Assembly (NCBI RefSeq): GCF_014196345.1
Contig: NZ_JACIDN010000006.1
Span: forward strand, 372,001 to 436,000
From: Methylobacterium brachythecii
Lineage (GTDB): Bacteria; Pseudomonadota; Alphaproteobacteria; Rhizobiales; Beijerinckiaceae
Direction of reading: 5' to 3'
DNA: 64,000 nt
The notes under the pieces: model-generated
What the model was told of the DNA's origin: nothing
Seen by the model: the letters and a program-made list of their open reading frames with translations, nothing else
The model's database searches: none
Program-made: the position numbers and the translations under genes
In this document: piece after piece, positions 23,479 through 35,925 of the stretch
How the letters are laid out: every line of letters starts with the position of its first letter
Position numbering within the stretch: the first letter of the stretch is position 1

Positions 23479-26232
23479 TCAGTGGTCGGCGATGAGATCC
23501 TTGATGCGCGAGGCCAACGTCTCCAGGACGAACGGCTTGGTCAGGACCTGCATTCCGGGTCGAAGGTACCCGTTCCCGAGAACCGCATTCTCGGCGTAGC
23601 CGGTGATGAACAGAACCTTCAGATCGGGCCGGCGCTCGCGCCCGGCATCCGCCATCTGGCGCCCGTTCATGCCTCCTGGGAGCCCCACGTCTGTTACCAG
23701 CAGATCGATGCGGACATCGGACTGCAACACCTTCATTCCGGCGACGCTGTCGGCAGCCTCGATCGCGGTGTAGCCAAGATCCTCCAGCACTTCGGTGACC
23801 AACATGCGCACCGAAGGCTCGTCGTCGACGATGAGCACAGTCTCACCCTGACCCGCGCGTCCGACCTCGGCGAGCTTCCGCGTCACGTCGTCCTCGTCGG
23901 CCTCGCCGTAGTGGCGCGGCAGGTAGAGGCAGACCGTCGTACCCTCTCCGACCTCCGTATAGATCCGGACCTGACCGCCGGACTGCCGCGCGAAGCCGTA
24001 GACCATCGACAAGCCCAGCCCGGTGCCCTCGCCCATGGGTTTCGTGGTGAAGAATGGCTCGAACACCTTGTCGACGAGGTCGGGCGCCATGCCGGTGCCC
24101 GTGTCGGTCACGCAGACGCTGAGGTACTGGCCAGGAGGCATGTCGTGTCGACGCCCCCCGCTCTCGTCGATCCATTTGTTCGCGGTCTCGATCGTGATGC
24201 GTCCACCGTCCGGCATCGCGTCGCGGGCGTTGATGCAGAGATTCAGCAGCGCATTCTCCAACTGGCCCGGATCTATCAACGACGGCCAAAGGCCGGCGAG
24301 GCCGACGACCTCCAGATGGACCGCAGGCCCGACCGTACGCCGGACAAGCTCCTCCATGTCCTTGACGAGGCGGTTCACGTTGGTGGGCTTGGGATCAAGC
24401 GTCTGTCGGCGTGAGAAAGCGAGCAGGCGGTGAGTCAGCGAAGCGGCTCGCTTCGCCGCACCCTGGGCCACCGTCATGTAGCGGTCGAGATCGCCGATCC
24501 GACCCTGGGACATCCGGGTCTGCATCAGCTCGAGTGAACCGGAGATGCCTGCGAGGAGATTGTTGAAGTCGTGCGCGAGGCCGCCGGTCAATTGCCCGAC
24601 GGCCTCCATCTTCTGGGACTGCCGCAGGGCCTCTTCGGCCTTGGCCAGCGCCTCTGCCTGTCGCTTGACCTCGGTGACGTCGCGCACGGACGAATAGATC
24701 AGGCCGTCGCGAGGCACGCCGTTCCAGGACAGCCAGACGTAGCTGCCGTTCTTGTGGCGATAGCGGTTCTCGAAGGTGAGCTGAGGCTCTCCACGCGCCA
24801 GTCCACCCGCGGCCGCCATCGTTGGCGCAATGTCGTCGGGATGCACGAAGTCGAGAAAGGGCCGTGCCTTCAGCTCGGCTTCCGTCCACCCCAAGGTCAG
24901 TGGCCACGCTGGATTGAGGCTCACGAAGTAGCCGTCGAAGTTGGCGACGCAAAGCAGGTCCGAGGAGGCCTGCCAGATCTGGTCGCGTTCGGCCGTTCGG
25001 ATCGAGACTTGGCGGGCGAGGTCGGCTTCGGTTTGCTTGCGCGCGGTCACGTCCTGCACGAACACGTGATACCCGTCGACGCGACCGCTCGCGTTCCGTC
25101 GCGGGAGGTAGCGGATCTCGGCGATGCGGGGTTGGCCGTCGCGACGCGGCCAATCCAGTTCGAAGGTGACGTTCTCTCCCGCGAGGGCGCGTTCCATGAA
25201 CGGCCTGCGCGCGGCATAGCCCTCCGGATCGAGAAGTTTCCTGACATCCCGGCCGACGACCTCCGCGGCGGGGATAGAAAACCAGTCCTCGTAGGCCTTG
25301 TTGGCGAAGCGATAGACATGGTCGTCGCCGATGAAGGCGATCAGAACCGGCAGGGCGTCCGTGATCAGGCGGAGATCGCGCTCTCCGGCTTCGGCGCGCT
25401 TCTCGACCGTACGCCGCTCGGTGATGTCCGAAAAGAAGATGGCGACCCGGTGCGCAGCCGGATCACCGGTCCGCAAAGCCCGCACGTCGAACCAGCGCCC
25501 GAATACGTCTGCGTAGTGCTCGAAATGGGCCGGTTCGCCCGTCAATGCGACGCGACCGTAGGTGTCGAACCAATGTCTTTCGAGATTTGGCGCGAACTCG
25601 CTGACCCATTTTCCGGCGACGTCGGCACCGGTCTGTTGGACGAAGGCGGGATTTGCCTCGACGATGAGGTAGTCGACGGGACGCTCGCCCTCGAACTTCA
25701 TCTCGACGATGCAGAAGCCGACCTCGATGCTCTCGAACAGGGTCCTATAGCGCGCCTCGTTCTCGCGAAGGGCGACCTCCGCCAAGGTGCGCTCGGTGAC
25801 GTCGTGCCCCTCGACGAAGATCCCGCTGACCGAACCGTGCGCGTCCGTAATAGGCTGGTAGACGAAGTCGAGATAGCGCTCGTTGACCCGGCCACCGGGC
25901 ACCGCCTGGACGGCGTATCTGGCACCCGACGCTCTGTGGATCCGTCCGGATCGAAACACGTCGTCGAGCAGATCGACATAGCCTTGGGCCGCCGCATCCG
26001 GCAGCGCCTCGGATACGGTGCTTCCGATCACGTCTCGATGGTCGATCGCCCGTTGGTAGGCGGCGTTCGTCAGAGTGAAGCGATGTTCGGGCCCACTCAA
26101 CAAGGCGATGAAGCTCGGGGCCTGGTCGAACATCTGCGCGAGCGAGACCGACTCGGCTCGGAGACGGCGCACTTCGGCTTCCAGCTGCTCGCGCGAAAGG
26201 CTTGCCAGGTCGTGTGTGAGGGCAGGGGGCAT
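23479..26232 (-). CDS. Hybrid histidine kinase with four PAS domains and a receiver domain
   Basis: A 917-residue soluble sensor with no membrane segment. A short coiled coil (residues 10-30) is followed by four PAS-type units at about 30-150, 155-285, 290-405 and 415-530. The kinase core has the H-box LTGGLAHDFNNLLAGISG, the N-box LENALLNLCINARDAMPDG, G1 VTDTGTGM and G2 GEGTGLGLSMVYGFARQSGG. The C-terminal receiver (about 800-917) has VLIVDDEPSV, the phospho-acceptor in LLVTDVGLPGG and lysine in LTKPF. The HDFNN H-box is typical of alphaproteobacterial PAS kinases sensing light, redox or general stress. No partner regulator is adjacent, so output is probably through a distant phosphotransfer protein. 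Confidence 0.93.
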   Translation of the reverse strand: MPPALTHDLASLSREQLEAEVRRLRAESVSLAQMFDQAPSFIALLSGPEHRFTLTNAAYQRAIDHRDVIGSTVSEALPDAAAQGYVDLLDDVFRSGRIHRASGARYAVQAVPGGRVNERYLDFVYQPITDAHGSVSGIFVEGHDVTERTLAEVALRENEARYRTLFESIEVGFCIVEMKFEGERPVDYLIVEANPAFVQQTGADVAGKWVSEFAPNLERHWFDTYGRVALTGEPAHFEHYADVFGRWFDVRALRTGDPAAHRVAIFFSDITERRTVEKRAEAGERDLRLITDALPVLIAFIGDDHVYRFANKAYEDWFSIPAAEVVGRDVRKLLDPEGYAARRPFMERALAGENVTFELDWPRRDGQPRIAEIRYLPRRNASGRVDGYHVFVQDVTARKQTEADLARQVSIRTAERDQIWQASSDLLCVANFDGYFVSLNPAWPLTLGWTEAELKARPFLDFVHPDDIAPTMAAAGGLARGEPQLTFENRYRHKNGSYVWLSWNGVPRDGLIYSSVRDVTEVKRQAEALAKAEEALRQSQKMEAVGQLTGGLAHDFNNLLAGISGSLELMQTRMSQGRIGDLDRYMTVAQGAAKRAASLTHRLLAFSRRQTLDPKPTNVNRLVKDMEELVRRTVGPAVHLEVVGLAGLWPSLIDPGQLENALLNLCINARDAMPDGGRITIETANKWIDESGGRRHDMPPGQYLSVCVTDTGTGMAPDLVDKVFEPFFTTKPMGEGTGLGLSMVYGFARQSGGQVRIYTEVGEGTTVCLYLPRHYGEADEDDVTRKLAEVGRAGQGETVLIVDDEPSVRMLVTEVLEDLGYTAIEAADSVAGMKVLQSDVRIDLLVTDVGLPGGMNGRQMADAGRERRPDLKVLFITGYAENAVLGNGYLRPGMQVLTKPFVLETLASRIKDLIADH

Positions 26233-26378
26233 TCGAAGCAGCTAATCCGGGATTGTGTTGAACTTGGCTCCGGCCTGCCGTGTCGGGAGCCTTCTCGGGT
26301 TGTCTCCAGTATGCGCGGTAGGGAATCGAGACACAGGGAGCGATGCTCGCCTTCGGAGCCGTGTTCCACCGGAGGACG

Positions 26379-26963
26379 CTATTCGGTGCGCTCTTTGAAA
26401 GGTGCTTCGCTATCGCCGCTCAGGAGTATCGGAGACAGCTGCCGGAACGACCATGGCGCGGACGGCAAAGCCCGATCGAAGCGAAAGGCTACATCGAAGC
26501 GATTGCCGTCCCATTCTTTCGGAACTCCGGGAATCTTCTGCGAGCCGCACAGCAAAGGCATGATGCTGCCCGCAATCGCCTTATGCTCCCAGAATATCAG
26601 AACCACTCCGGTCAAATCGAGAACTTCCGCCACCAAGTCTTTCTCATTGCCGACCCCAAACTTGGTAATTGGCTCGAGGCCAAGACGTTGGGCAGTAGGA
26701 ATAGCTGTCTCATACGGCCTATGACTGAACTTGGCTTTCTTCGCGATCGGCTCAGGCTTAGCCGCGTAGACGATGCCGGGACGCGGATAGCCCTCGCTGC
26801 CAAGCCCCGAACCGAACAATGCCGCCCAGGCACCCGCTCGCTGCCAACCACGGACGACGAGCGACTTGTCATCGTCGTTGCCATCCACATCGGTGCCCGG
26901 GCCCGGGTATCCGCTCTGCGGCTTCTCGGCGTGCCGAGCGAGAATGATGGTGAGTGCAGACAT
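26379..26963 (-). CDS. Histidine phosphatase superfamily protein
   Basis: A 194-residue protein beginning SALTIILARHAEKP, the catalytic RHG-type motif of the phosphoglycerate mutase/acid phosphatase superfamily (here RHAEKP at about 9-14). A second basic site in SHRPYETAIPTAQRLG and a later WEHKAI, which supplies the second histidine, complete the pattern. Many such stand-alone proteins are phosphatases of unknown substrate. It lies alone between the kinase and a LysR gene. Confidence 0.82.
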   Translation of the reverse strand: MSALTIILARHAEKPQSGYPGPGTDVDGNDDDKSLVVRGWQRAGAWAALFGSGLGSEGYPRPGIVYAAKPEPIAKKAKFSHRPYETAIPTAQRLGLEPITKFGVGNEKDLVAEVLDLTGVVLIFWEHKAIAGSIMPLLCGSQKIPGVPKEWDGNRFDVAFRFDRALPSAPWSFRQLSPILLSGDSEAPFKERTE

Positions 26964-27087
26964 GCAGACTCAAACATCGACGTGACGCCAAAGGATCCGG
27001 ACGCCTGAGAGCGGGACGCTTTCGGAGCGAGTGCCCGATCGTGCGGCAACTGATCCGATCCGCCGTTGGCGCTCGCCGGCGGGCGAC

Positions 27088-27984
27088 TCACCCACCGACA
27101 TAGGCCGCGAGCTCGTCCGGTGTGCCTTGCGGAAAGGCCATCTTCAGATGGTCCAGAAACGCGGAGACGCGAGCGCTGAGAAGTCGGCGGGTCGGATAGA
27201 GAGCCCAGAGTTCGATCTCGGGGCCCTCGACGTCGCCCCAGGAGACCAGCGTGCCCGCGGCGATGTCGTGGCTCACCAGCGAGATCGGCAGGCATCCAGC
27301 CCCGATGCCGGCCCGGACCGCATCGCGGACCATCATGACCGACGATAGGCGCAGTACCGGCTCGAAGGGGATGCGCGACTCTCCGGATGCGCGCACCTTC
27401 CATGCATCGCCGCCGCCAGGTCCACGCGTCACGGCCGCTACGGCTCGATTGCCCGAAGGGCGACCTAGGGACGGGCATGCGACGACGACCATACGGTCCC
27501 GCAGAAAGATGCGCCCGACAAGGCTCTCGTCCCTCTCCGGATTGACCCGTATCACGAGGTCGTAGCCCTCTTCGACCATGTCGACGGCACGGTCCTCCGT
27601 CGTGATCTCGAGCCGTACTTCGGGGTGCCGGGCCGCGAATTCGGCAGCCAGCTTCCCCATCGCGACCTGCGAGATCAGGAGTGGCGCGCTGACCCGGAGC
27701 CTGCCTCTCGGCTTCGTGCCGCCGGAGGCGATGGCCGCCGCGGTCTCGTCGAGCTCGGTCAGGAGCATCCCCGTACGTTCGTGGAGTGCCCGTCCTTCCT
27801 CGGTGAGCTTCAGCGTGCGCGCCCCGCGCTCGAACAGGCGCAACGAAAGTGCGCCCTCCAGTTCGGCCACCCGACGGGACAACGTCGCCTTCGGACGGCC
27901 AGCGGCACGGGCCGCCCGCCCGAACCCTCCGTGTCGAGCGACGAGATTGAAGTCGGCGAGCGCAAGCAGATCCATGTGTTCCAT
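27088..27984 (-). CDS. LysR-family transcriptional regulator
   Basis: A 298-residue LysR protein. The helix-turn-helix lies in ALADFNLVARHGGFGRAARA, followed by GRPKATLSRRVAELEGALSL and the wing RTLKLTEEGRALHER. The effector domain includes RLRVSAPLLISQVAMGKLAA. It belongs to the DsdC/PtxR/AaeR-like group by general appearance. It diverges from the NmrA-like gene at 28079 with a 94-base interval and is likely to regulate it. An ATG at 27975 is an alternative start. Confidence 0.9.
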   Translation of the reverse strand: MEHMDLLALADFNLVARHGGFGRAARAAGRPKATLSRRVAELEGALSLRLFERGARTLKLTEEGRALHERTGMLLTELDETAAAIASGGTKPRGRLRVSAPLLISQVAMGKLAAEFAARHPEVRLEITTEDRAVDMVEEGYDLVIRVNPERDESLVGRIFLRDRMVVVACPSLGRPSGNRAVAAVTRGPGGGDAWKVRASGESRIPFEPVLRLSSVMMVRDAVRAGIGAGCLPISLVSHDIAAGTLVSWGDVEGPEIELWALYPTRRLLSARVSAFLDHLKMAFPQGTPDELAAYVGG

Positions 27985-28078
27985 CCACGAGACGGCTTGT
28001 CCAAATATGACGACTTTTAGCGCGATGCTGGATCACTCATTTCCGGCCTGTCACCAACGACAACCCCGGAGATTTCCC

Positions 28079-28948
28079 ATGACCATCCTCGTAACCGGCG
28101 CCACCGGCAGCATCGGCCGTCAGGTCGTCGAACAGCTCGAGAAACGCGGCGCCGACGTTCGCGCGCTCGTTCGCGATCCCGCCAGGGCCGACCTGCCCGT
28201 GAACGTATCCGTCGTCCAGGGCGACATGCTCGAGATCGAATCCCTGCGGAACGCCTTCACGGGCGTCTCCACCCTGTTCCTGCTCAACGGCGTGCTGGCG
28301 GACGAATTCACCCAGGCACTGATCGCTCTCAACGTCGCCCGGGAGGTCGGGATCAAGCGGGTCGTCTATCTCTCGGTGATCCACAGCGACGTCTACGTGA
28401 ACGTGCCGCATTTCGCGGGAAAGTTCGGCGTGGAGCGCATGATCGAGGGGATGGGCTTCCAGGCCACCATCCTGCGTCCCGCCTACTTCATGAGCAACGA
28501 ATGGACGATCAAGGATGTCGTCCTGCAGCACGGGGTGTACCCCATGCCCATCGGCTCCAAAGGGCTGGCCATGGTCGACGCGCGCGACCTCGGCGAGATC
28601 GCTGCCATCGAGCTCGTACGCCGCGAGCAGGCTACCGGGCCGCTTCCTATCGAGCGGATCAACGTCGTCGGGCCGGAGACGCTAACCGGTGAGGGCGTGG
28701 CCGCAATCTGGTCGGAGGTGCTGGGCCGCCCGGTCGTCTACGGCGGGGACGATACTGCCGCTTTCGAGCAGAATCTGCGGAACTTCATGCCGGGCTGGAT
28801 GGCCTACGACATGCGCATGATGGCGGAGCGCTTCCTGACCGACGGCATGGTCCCGGAGGCCGGCGACGTCGAGCGCCTCACCCGGCTCCTGGGCCGCCCG
28901 CTGCGCTCCTATCGCGGTCTCGCCACCGAGATTGCCACGACGGCCTGA
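28079..28948 (+). CDS. NmrA-like NAD(P)-binding protein (SDR family)
   Basis: About 289 residues from the ATG at 28079 with GGAG upstream. It begins TILVTGATGSIGRQVVEQLE, the Rossmann motif, with VRALVRDP binding the NADP phosphate, and continues FQATILRPAYFMSNEW, typical of NmrA/HSCARG and related quinone oxidoreductases such as QorB. It is followed after 39 bases by an SRPBCC gene, forming a two-gene unit controlled by the divergent LysR gene. A role in sensing or reducing electrophiles or quinones is plausible but inferred. Confidence 0.88.
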   Translation: MTILVTGATGSIGRQVVEQLEKRGADVRALVRDPARADLPVNVSVVQGDMLEIESLRNAFTGVSTLFLLNGVLADEFTQALIALNVAREVGIKRVVYLSVIHSDVYVNVPHFAGKFGVERMIEGMGFQATILRPAYFMSNEWTIKDVVLQHGVYPMPIGSKGLAMVDARDLGEIAAIELVRREQATGPLPIERINVVGPETLTGEGVAAIWSEVLGRPVVYGGDDTAAFEQNLRNFMPGWMAYDMRMMAERFLTDGMVPEAGDVERLTRLLGRPLRSYRGLATEIATTA

Positions 28949-28987
28949 CCGCCGAGTGTCTCGCAATCCCATCGGAAGGACATCGTC

Positions 28988-29461
28988 ATGATCTATTCGA
29001 CCGCGACCGTCCCGGTGAATCCGGACGGGGAAACCAGGATGACCCGCGCCCAGGCGTGGCAGGGCCTGGTCCTCAAGGCACGCGACGCCCGCCTTTTCCT
29101 ACCGCCCAACCTCTGCACCCGCTGCGAGGTCGTGGAGGAGAGTGCGACGCACATCGTGCGCGAGGCCACCATCGCAGGCAGCGACCTACGCGAGGTCATC
29201 GCCTTCGAGCCCGAGCGCAAGGTGACCTTCTTTCAGGCCACCGGCCCCAGGGAGGGTGCCATCGTGAACGAGCTGTTCGAGGACGACGCCGGCACGCTCA
29301 AGCTGCGGTTCTACTGCTATCTCGGCCTGCGCGGTAAGGCGCCGGGTGGACCCGAGGAGCAGGCCGAGCAGGTCCAGTTCGACAGCGACGATGGCTACAG
29401 GGCCGCCCTGCTGTCGACACTCCGGCGCACGCGCGAGTTGCTTGCCGAGGGCAAAGTCTAG
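28988..29461 (+). CDS. SRPBCC-family protein (DUF1857 / AtaL-like)
   Basis: A 157-residue protein with GGAAGGA upstream. TATVPVNPDGETRMTRAQAW and VVEESATHIVREATI fit the AtaL-like START/SRPBCC fold, in which a beta sheet wraps a hydrophobic pocket. It follows the NmrA-like gene and ends the operon. It probably binds a hydrophobic small molecule; no enzymatic role can be assigned. Confidence 0.8.
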   Translation: MIYSTATVPVNPDGETRMTRAQAWQGLVLKARDARLFLPPNLCTRCEVVEESATHIVREATIAGSDLREVIAFEPERKVTFFQATGPREGAIVNELFEDDAGTLKLRFYCYLGLRGKAPGGPEEQAEQVQFDSDDGYRAALLSTLRRTRELLAEGKV

Positions 29462-29605
29462 AAGCGCACTAGCAGGGTTGCTCGATGAGGCAGCCCTGCC
29501 AACGGCAAAGCGGCCTCGTCGAAGGCGGACATCCCGTCCTCGTGGATCTGTTGCGACGCAGGACGATCGAGGTCCGTCGGCCTGCGGAAACCGGTGCTCC
29601 GATCA

Positions 29606-32916
<3,311 letters not shown>

Positions 32917-32920
<4 letters not shown>

Positions 32921-34434
32921 CCGAACACCCCGTGCAGCCACCAGCGCGGGCCGGCCTCCATCGGACCATCGCGAAAAAGCCAGTAGCGGCCGCCGCCTTC
33001 GACCTCGACACGGTAGTAGTCGCGCAGCGATGCCATTTCGCCGTCGGCCCGCCACCACTCGCCGCGGACCCGTTCAGGCCCGTCGGCACGAACGACCCGG
33101 TAGCGCCGGCCGCGCCAGGTGAAGGCCGCGGGCGGCGCATCCGGCATCATCGCGATGGCGGAGACCGGCTCGGGCGGATCGACGAGGAGTGGCGGCCGGG
33201 CGAGCCCTTCCGGCCAGGACGAAGCGTCGTCCGGAGCCAGGGCAGCGACGCGGCGCACGGAGCGTTCGGGCACCCGGCTCTCGACAGGTACGGCCCGATA
33301 GAGCCGGCCGGCGCCCATGCGGGCCGCATGGCGGTCGACGAGTACCGACAGGTCGGGCCGCGAGCCCGGGTCGGTGCTTCCCGGCATTCCCTCGACCTGT
33401 ACGGCAGCGAGAGGTTCGACTTCGGCGGCCGTCAGCATCGCCTCCTCGATGCCATAGCCTGGATCGACCGCCGGTAGACGCGCCTTCAGAAGGCGTGACA
33501 GATGGCTGGGCTCGCGGGTGGCTGCCGCGGTTCCGATGCATATCGCCCTGACGCCGCCGTCGATTCTGGAGAAGGCGAGATCGAGCCGGCGGACTCCGAG
33601 ACCGCGGCGGGCGAGCTCGGGGATGAGAGCGTCGACAAGGTCGTCCGTCACGCGTTCGAGCGTCTCGGCAGCCGAGATCGGTTCGGCGAATGCCCTGCGC
33701 ACAACGACGGCATCCGGAGGTGCGATCCAGGCGATCGGCTCGTGCGCGTGACCCAACGCCTGGTCGAGGCGACGCAGGACGGCGTTCCCGAGGCGGCCGG
33801 CCAGCGGCCCCCGTGGCACCGCCGCAACCTGCGCGATCCGCTCCAAGCCGAGTTCGCGCAGTCCGGCGGCGGCATCCGAGGTCAGCCGCAGGGCCTCGAC
33901 CGGAAGCCCGGCGAGAGCCGCCGTCATCCCGCCCGGTGGCACGATCGGCACCGAGCCTCTCGGCGCATGGCGCGCGACGGCCCAGGCCGCTCCGGGCGTA
34001 TCGGCCACCGCGAGGCGGACGGCGCAGCCGCCGCCGCGGAGGCGGGCTGCGAGGGACTTCAGGAGCGCAGACTCGCCGCCGAACAGATGGGACGAGCCTG
34101 CGACGTCGACCCAGATCCCGGTCGGCGGATCGGCCGCGACCAGTGGACCGCACCAGAGGCTCCAGAGTGCGAGCCGCACGAGCGCGGCCTCGTCCTCCTC
34201 GGGCCTGCCGTCGACGACGACGAGGTCGGGTACGAGTGCCTGCGCATGGGCAATCGTCATGCCCGGCTCCAGACCTGCGGCCCGGGCCGCACGGCAGACG
34301 GCCGCCACGATCCGCGAGGGACCGTCTCGGGCAGCCGTGACCAGAGGCCTATCCCGCGGCGGCGCCGTACGATCGTGCTTGCGGATGCGGTCGGTCGGCC
34401 AGGTCGGCAGGAAGAGCGAGACGACCCGCCTCAT
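32917..34434 (-). CDS. imuB: ImuB, Y-family-like polymerase subunit
   Basis: A 505-residue protein starting [20 protein letters not shown], the usual ImuB opening. The Y-family polymerase fold is recognisable ([20 protein letters not shown]) but the acidic catalytic residues of active Pol IV are not in place, as expected: ImuB is an inactive adaptor that binds the clamp and recruits DnaE2. The start lies 86 bases inside imuA, an unusually long overlap, supported by the good match at the start. It overlaps dnaE2 by four bases. Confidence 0.93.
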
Positions 34435-35122
34435 CGCAGGCCTCGAGCACCCAGGAGGAGGCAGCCGTACCAGCGGGAGCGCCCCGGCACCGTTCCAGGT
34501 CTACGCACCATCGGGCACGGCCGAAACCGGGGTGCGAACCCGGCACCGACGGCCGCGCGCCTACCTTCCAGCGAGATGCCGCGGCACTCGCGGCGAACAC
34601 CGCCGTCGGTCGCCGGCCGAGGCGACGGAGAAGAAATACCGTCGCTCCTGATCCCTCGGCCGCGAGCTGAAGGCGTCGCGTCGCGACGAGCCCGATCTTC
34701 GCCACCTCCGCCACGACGGCGACCAGTCCGCCGAATCGCGCGCCCTCCTCGACCAGCGGTAGCAGCGCCGCATCCCGGGAAGGTTCCGCGTAGAGGACCC
34801 GCTCGGCTCGAAGACCGGCTCCCGCAAGGGCAGGGGGGAACGGCGCCTTGGAAGGCATGCACCACAGAACCTGTCCGTCCAGCCGTGCCAGGATGCCTGC
34901 AACGAAGAGGGTGCATGCCGCAGCGTCCGAGAGATCGGAGCTGTTCGGGACGACCTCGTGGACCGCTCCGAGTCTCAGCCCGCGTCCGGGCAAGGCGGAG
35001 TCGATCGGATCGAGGCCGAATGGGAGAGTGGCGCGGCCGCTCTCCCCGCCCGGGCAAGCGTGCTCCAGCCGCTCGATGCGGTCGCGGAGGCAGGCAATAT
35101 CTCGCGCCCGATCGAACGACAT
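34349..35122 (-). CDS. imuA: ImuA, RecA-like SOS mutagenesis protein
   Basis: A 257-residue protein starting SFDRARDIACLRDRIERLEH. Residues about 30-170 resemble the RecA/SulA-like core (LPFGLDPIDSALPGRGLRLG, then AVHEVV), with later VFLLRRLGRRPTAVFAASAA. ImuA is required with ImuB and DnaE2 for mutagenesis and interacts with RecA and ImuB in studied species. It is the first gene of the cassette. A near-perfect SOS box lies 97 bases upstream. Confidence 0.92.
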   Translation of the reverse strand: MSFDRARDIACLRDRIERLEHACPGGESGRATLPFGLDPIDSALPGRGLRLGAVHEVVPNSSDLSDAAACTLFVAGILARLDGQVLWCMPSKAPFPPALAGAGLRAERVLYAEPSRDAALLPLVEEGARFGGLVAVVAEVAKIGLVATRRLQLAAEGSGATVFLLRRLGRRPTAVFAASAAASRWKVGARPSVPGSHPGFGRARWCVDLERCRGAPAGTAASSWVLEACDEAGRLALPADLADRPHPQARSYGAAAG

Positions 35123-35218
35123 TCACAGAACACCGGCTCCGGAGATCGGCGGATGGGGCGCGTCGTCAACGCGCATGCACAGCGCCGTCGAGGCACTTGC
35201 ACCGGCATCCGAATTTGA

Positions 35219-35233
35219 GAACACAACGTGAAC
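35219..35233 (-). promoter_or_regulatory. LexA (SOS) box upstream of imuA
   Basis: On the minus strand the site reads GTTCACGTTGTGTTC, that is GTTC-N7-GTTC, the direct-repeat SOS box of alphaproteobacteria. It lies 97 bases upstream of the imuA start and is oriented to control imuA-imuB-dnaE2. The match to the consensus is exact. Confidence 0.85.
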
Positions 35234-35323
35234 AGACAGCCGGTTCCGGCGCGGGTCAATCGATTCGAGACCCGGAGGCCGAAATCCGATGTGAGGCGAT
35301 GTTGAAAGTTCGGGAAACGACGA

Positions 35324-35572
35324 GTGCCGGCAAGGCGTTACCGCTTCCATTCGACGGATGGTCGGGATGCCGTCTTCGATCTGACCGGCCGACTGGTCGA
35401 GCGGCAGCGCGAACTCAGGTCGCATGCCGTCGACGTGGCGCGCCGACTGATGGAGCGACGTGCCTCTGGCGTAGACTGGTCGTGCTGGACCGTCGAAGTC
35501 TATGACGCTACCGGGCGCTGCGCGATGTACGTGCCGTTCGTCGAAGCTTGCCGCGGGCCGAGGCCTCGATAG
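35324..35572 (+). CDS. DUF6894-like small protein
   Basis: An 82-residue protein, probably starting at GTG. The pattern RYRFHSTDGRDAVFDLTGRL, then a helical AVDVARRLMERRA and a final strand CWTVEVYDATGRCAMYVPF, matches the DUF6894 fold common in Methylobacterium and rhizobia. It diverges from imuA and shares the interval with the SOS box, so it could be damage-induced too; that is a guess. A clearer family member is at 57298-57534. Confidence 0.65.
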   Translation: MPARRYRFHSTDGRDAVFDLTGRLVERQRELRSHAVDVARRLMERRASGVDWSCWTVEVYDATGRCAMYVPFVEACRGPRPR

Positions 35573-35925
35573 CCCCCGTCGCGAGCGTATCCCCTTGTCG
35601 ACGACGTGGTTTCGAAACCCGACATCTTCGAATGGTGCAGATGAAGCACGATGGGAGGAAAACCTTGTCGGTTTGGGTCGATGAGCTGGCATTCCTGAAG
35701 CCGAACCGATAAATGGGCGCTCTCTCCTAAGATTTCTTCGGAATCGCGGTATCTATATGATGACTAGCCGAAACTCGGCAATCTTATAGAGTAATTCTTG
35801 ATCTCCTTCCTCCAGTCAAAATAAGTAAGCATCAGAATTAACTTGTTACCAGGATGGAAATCGATACTTTGCCATCGAGTATTTCGAATATACCATCCCG
35901 ACGTCGGCGGGGCTGAAGCTGAACT
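35573..35925. other. AT-rich intergenic region at the left side of the defence island
   Basis: About 350 bases without a supported gene. From about 35700 to 35900 the AT content is much higher than anywhere else near it, with A/T tracts and short palindromic pieces. This is a common mark of foreign DNA or of a promoter for a defence operon. No tRNA end, integrase site or terminal repeat was recognised. Confidence 0.55.

Noticed and set aside
32921-33058. Longer N-terminus for dnaE2 inside imuB
   Set aside because: The PHP domain begins right after the GTG at 32920, which overlaps the imuB stop as GTGA.
33502-35505. 667-residue plus-strand frame across imuB and imuA
   Set aside because: Arg/Pro-rich antisense frame; both minus-strand genes are clear homologues.
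35123-35692. 189-residue minus-strand frame upstream of imuA
   Set aside because: It covers the SOS box and the DUF6894-like gene in antisense and has no domain.
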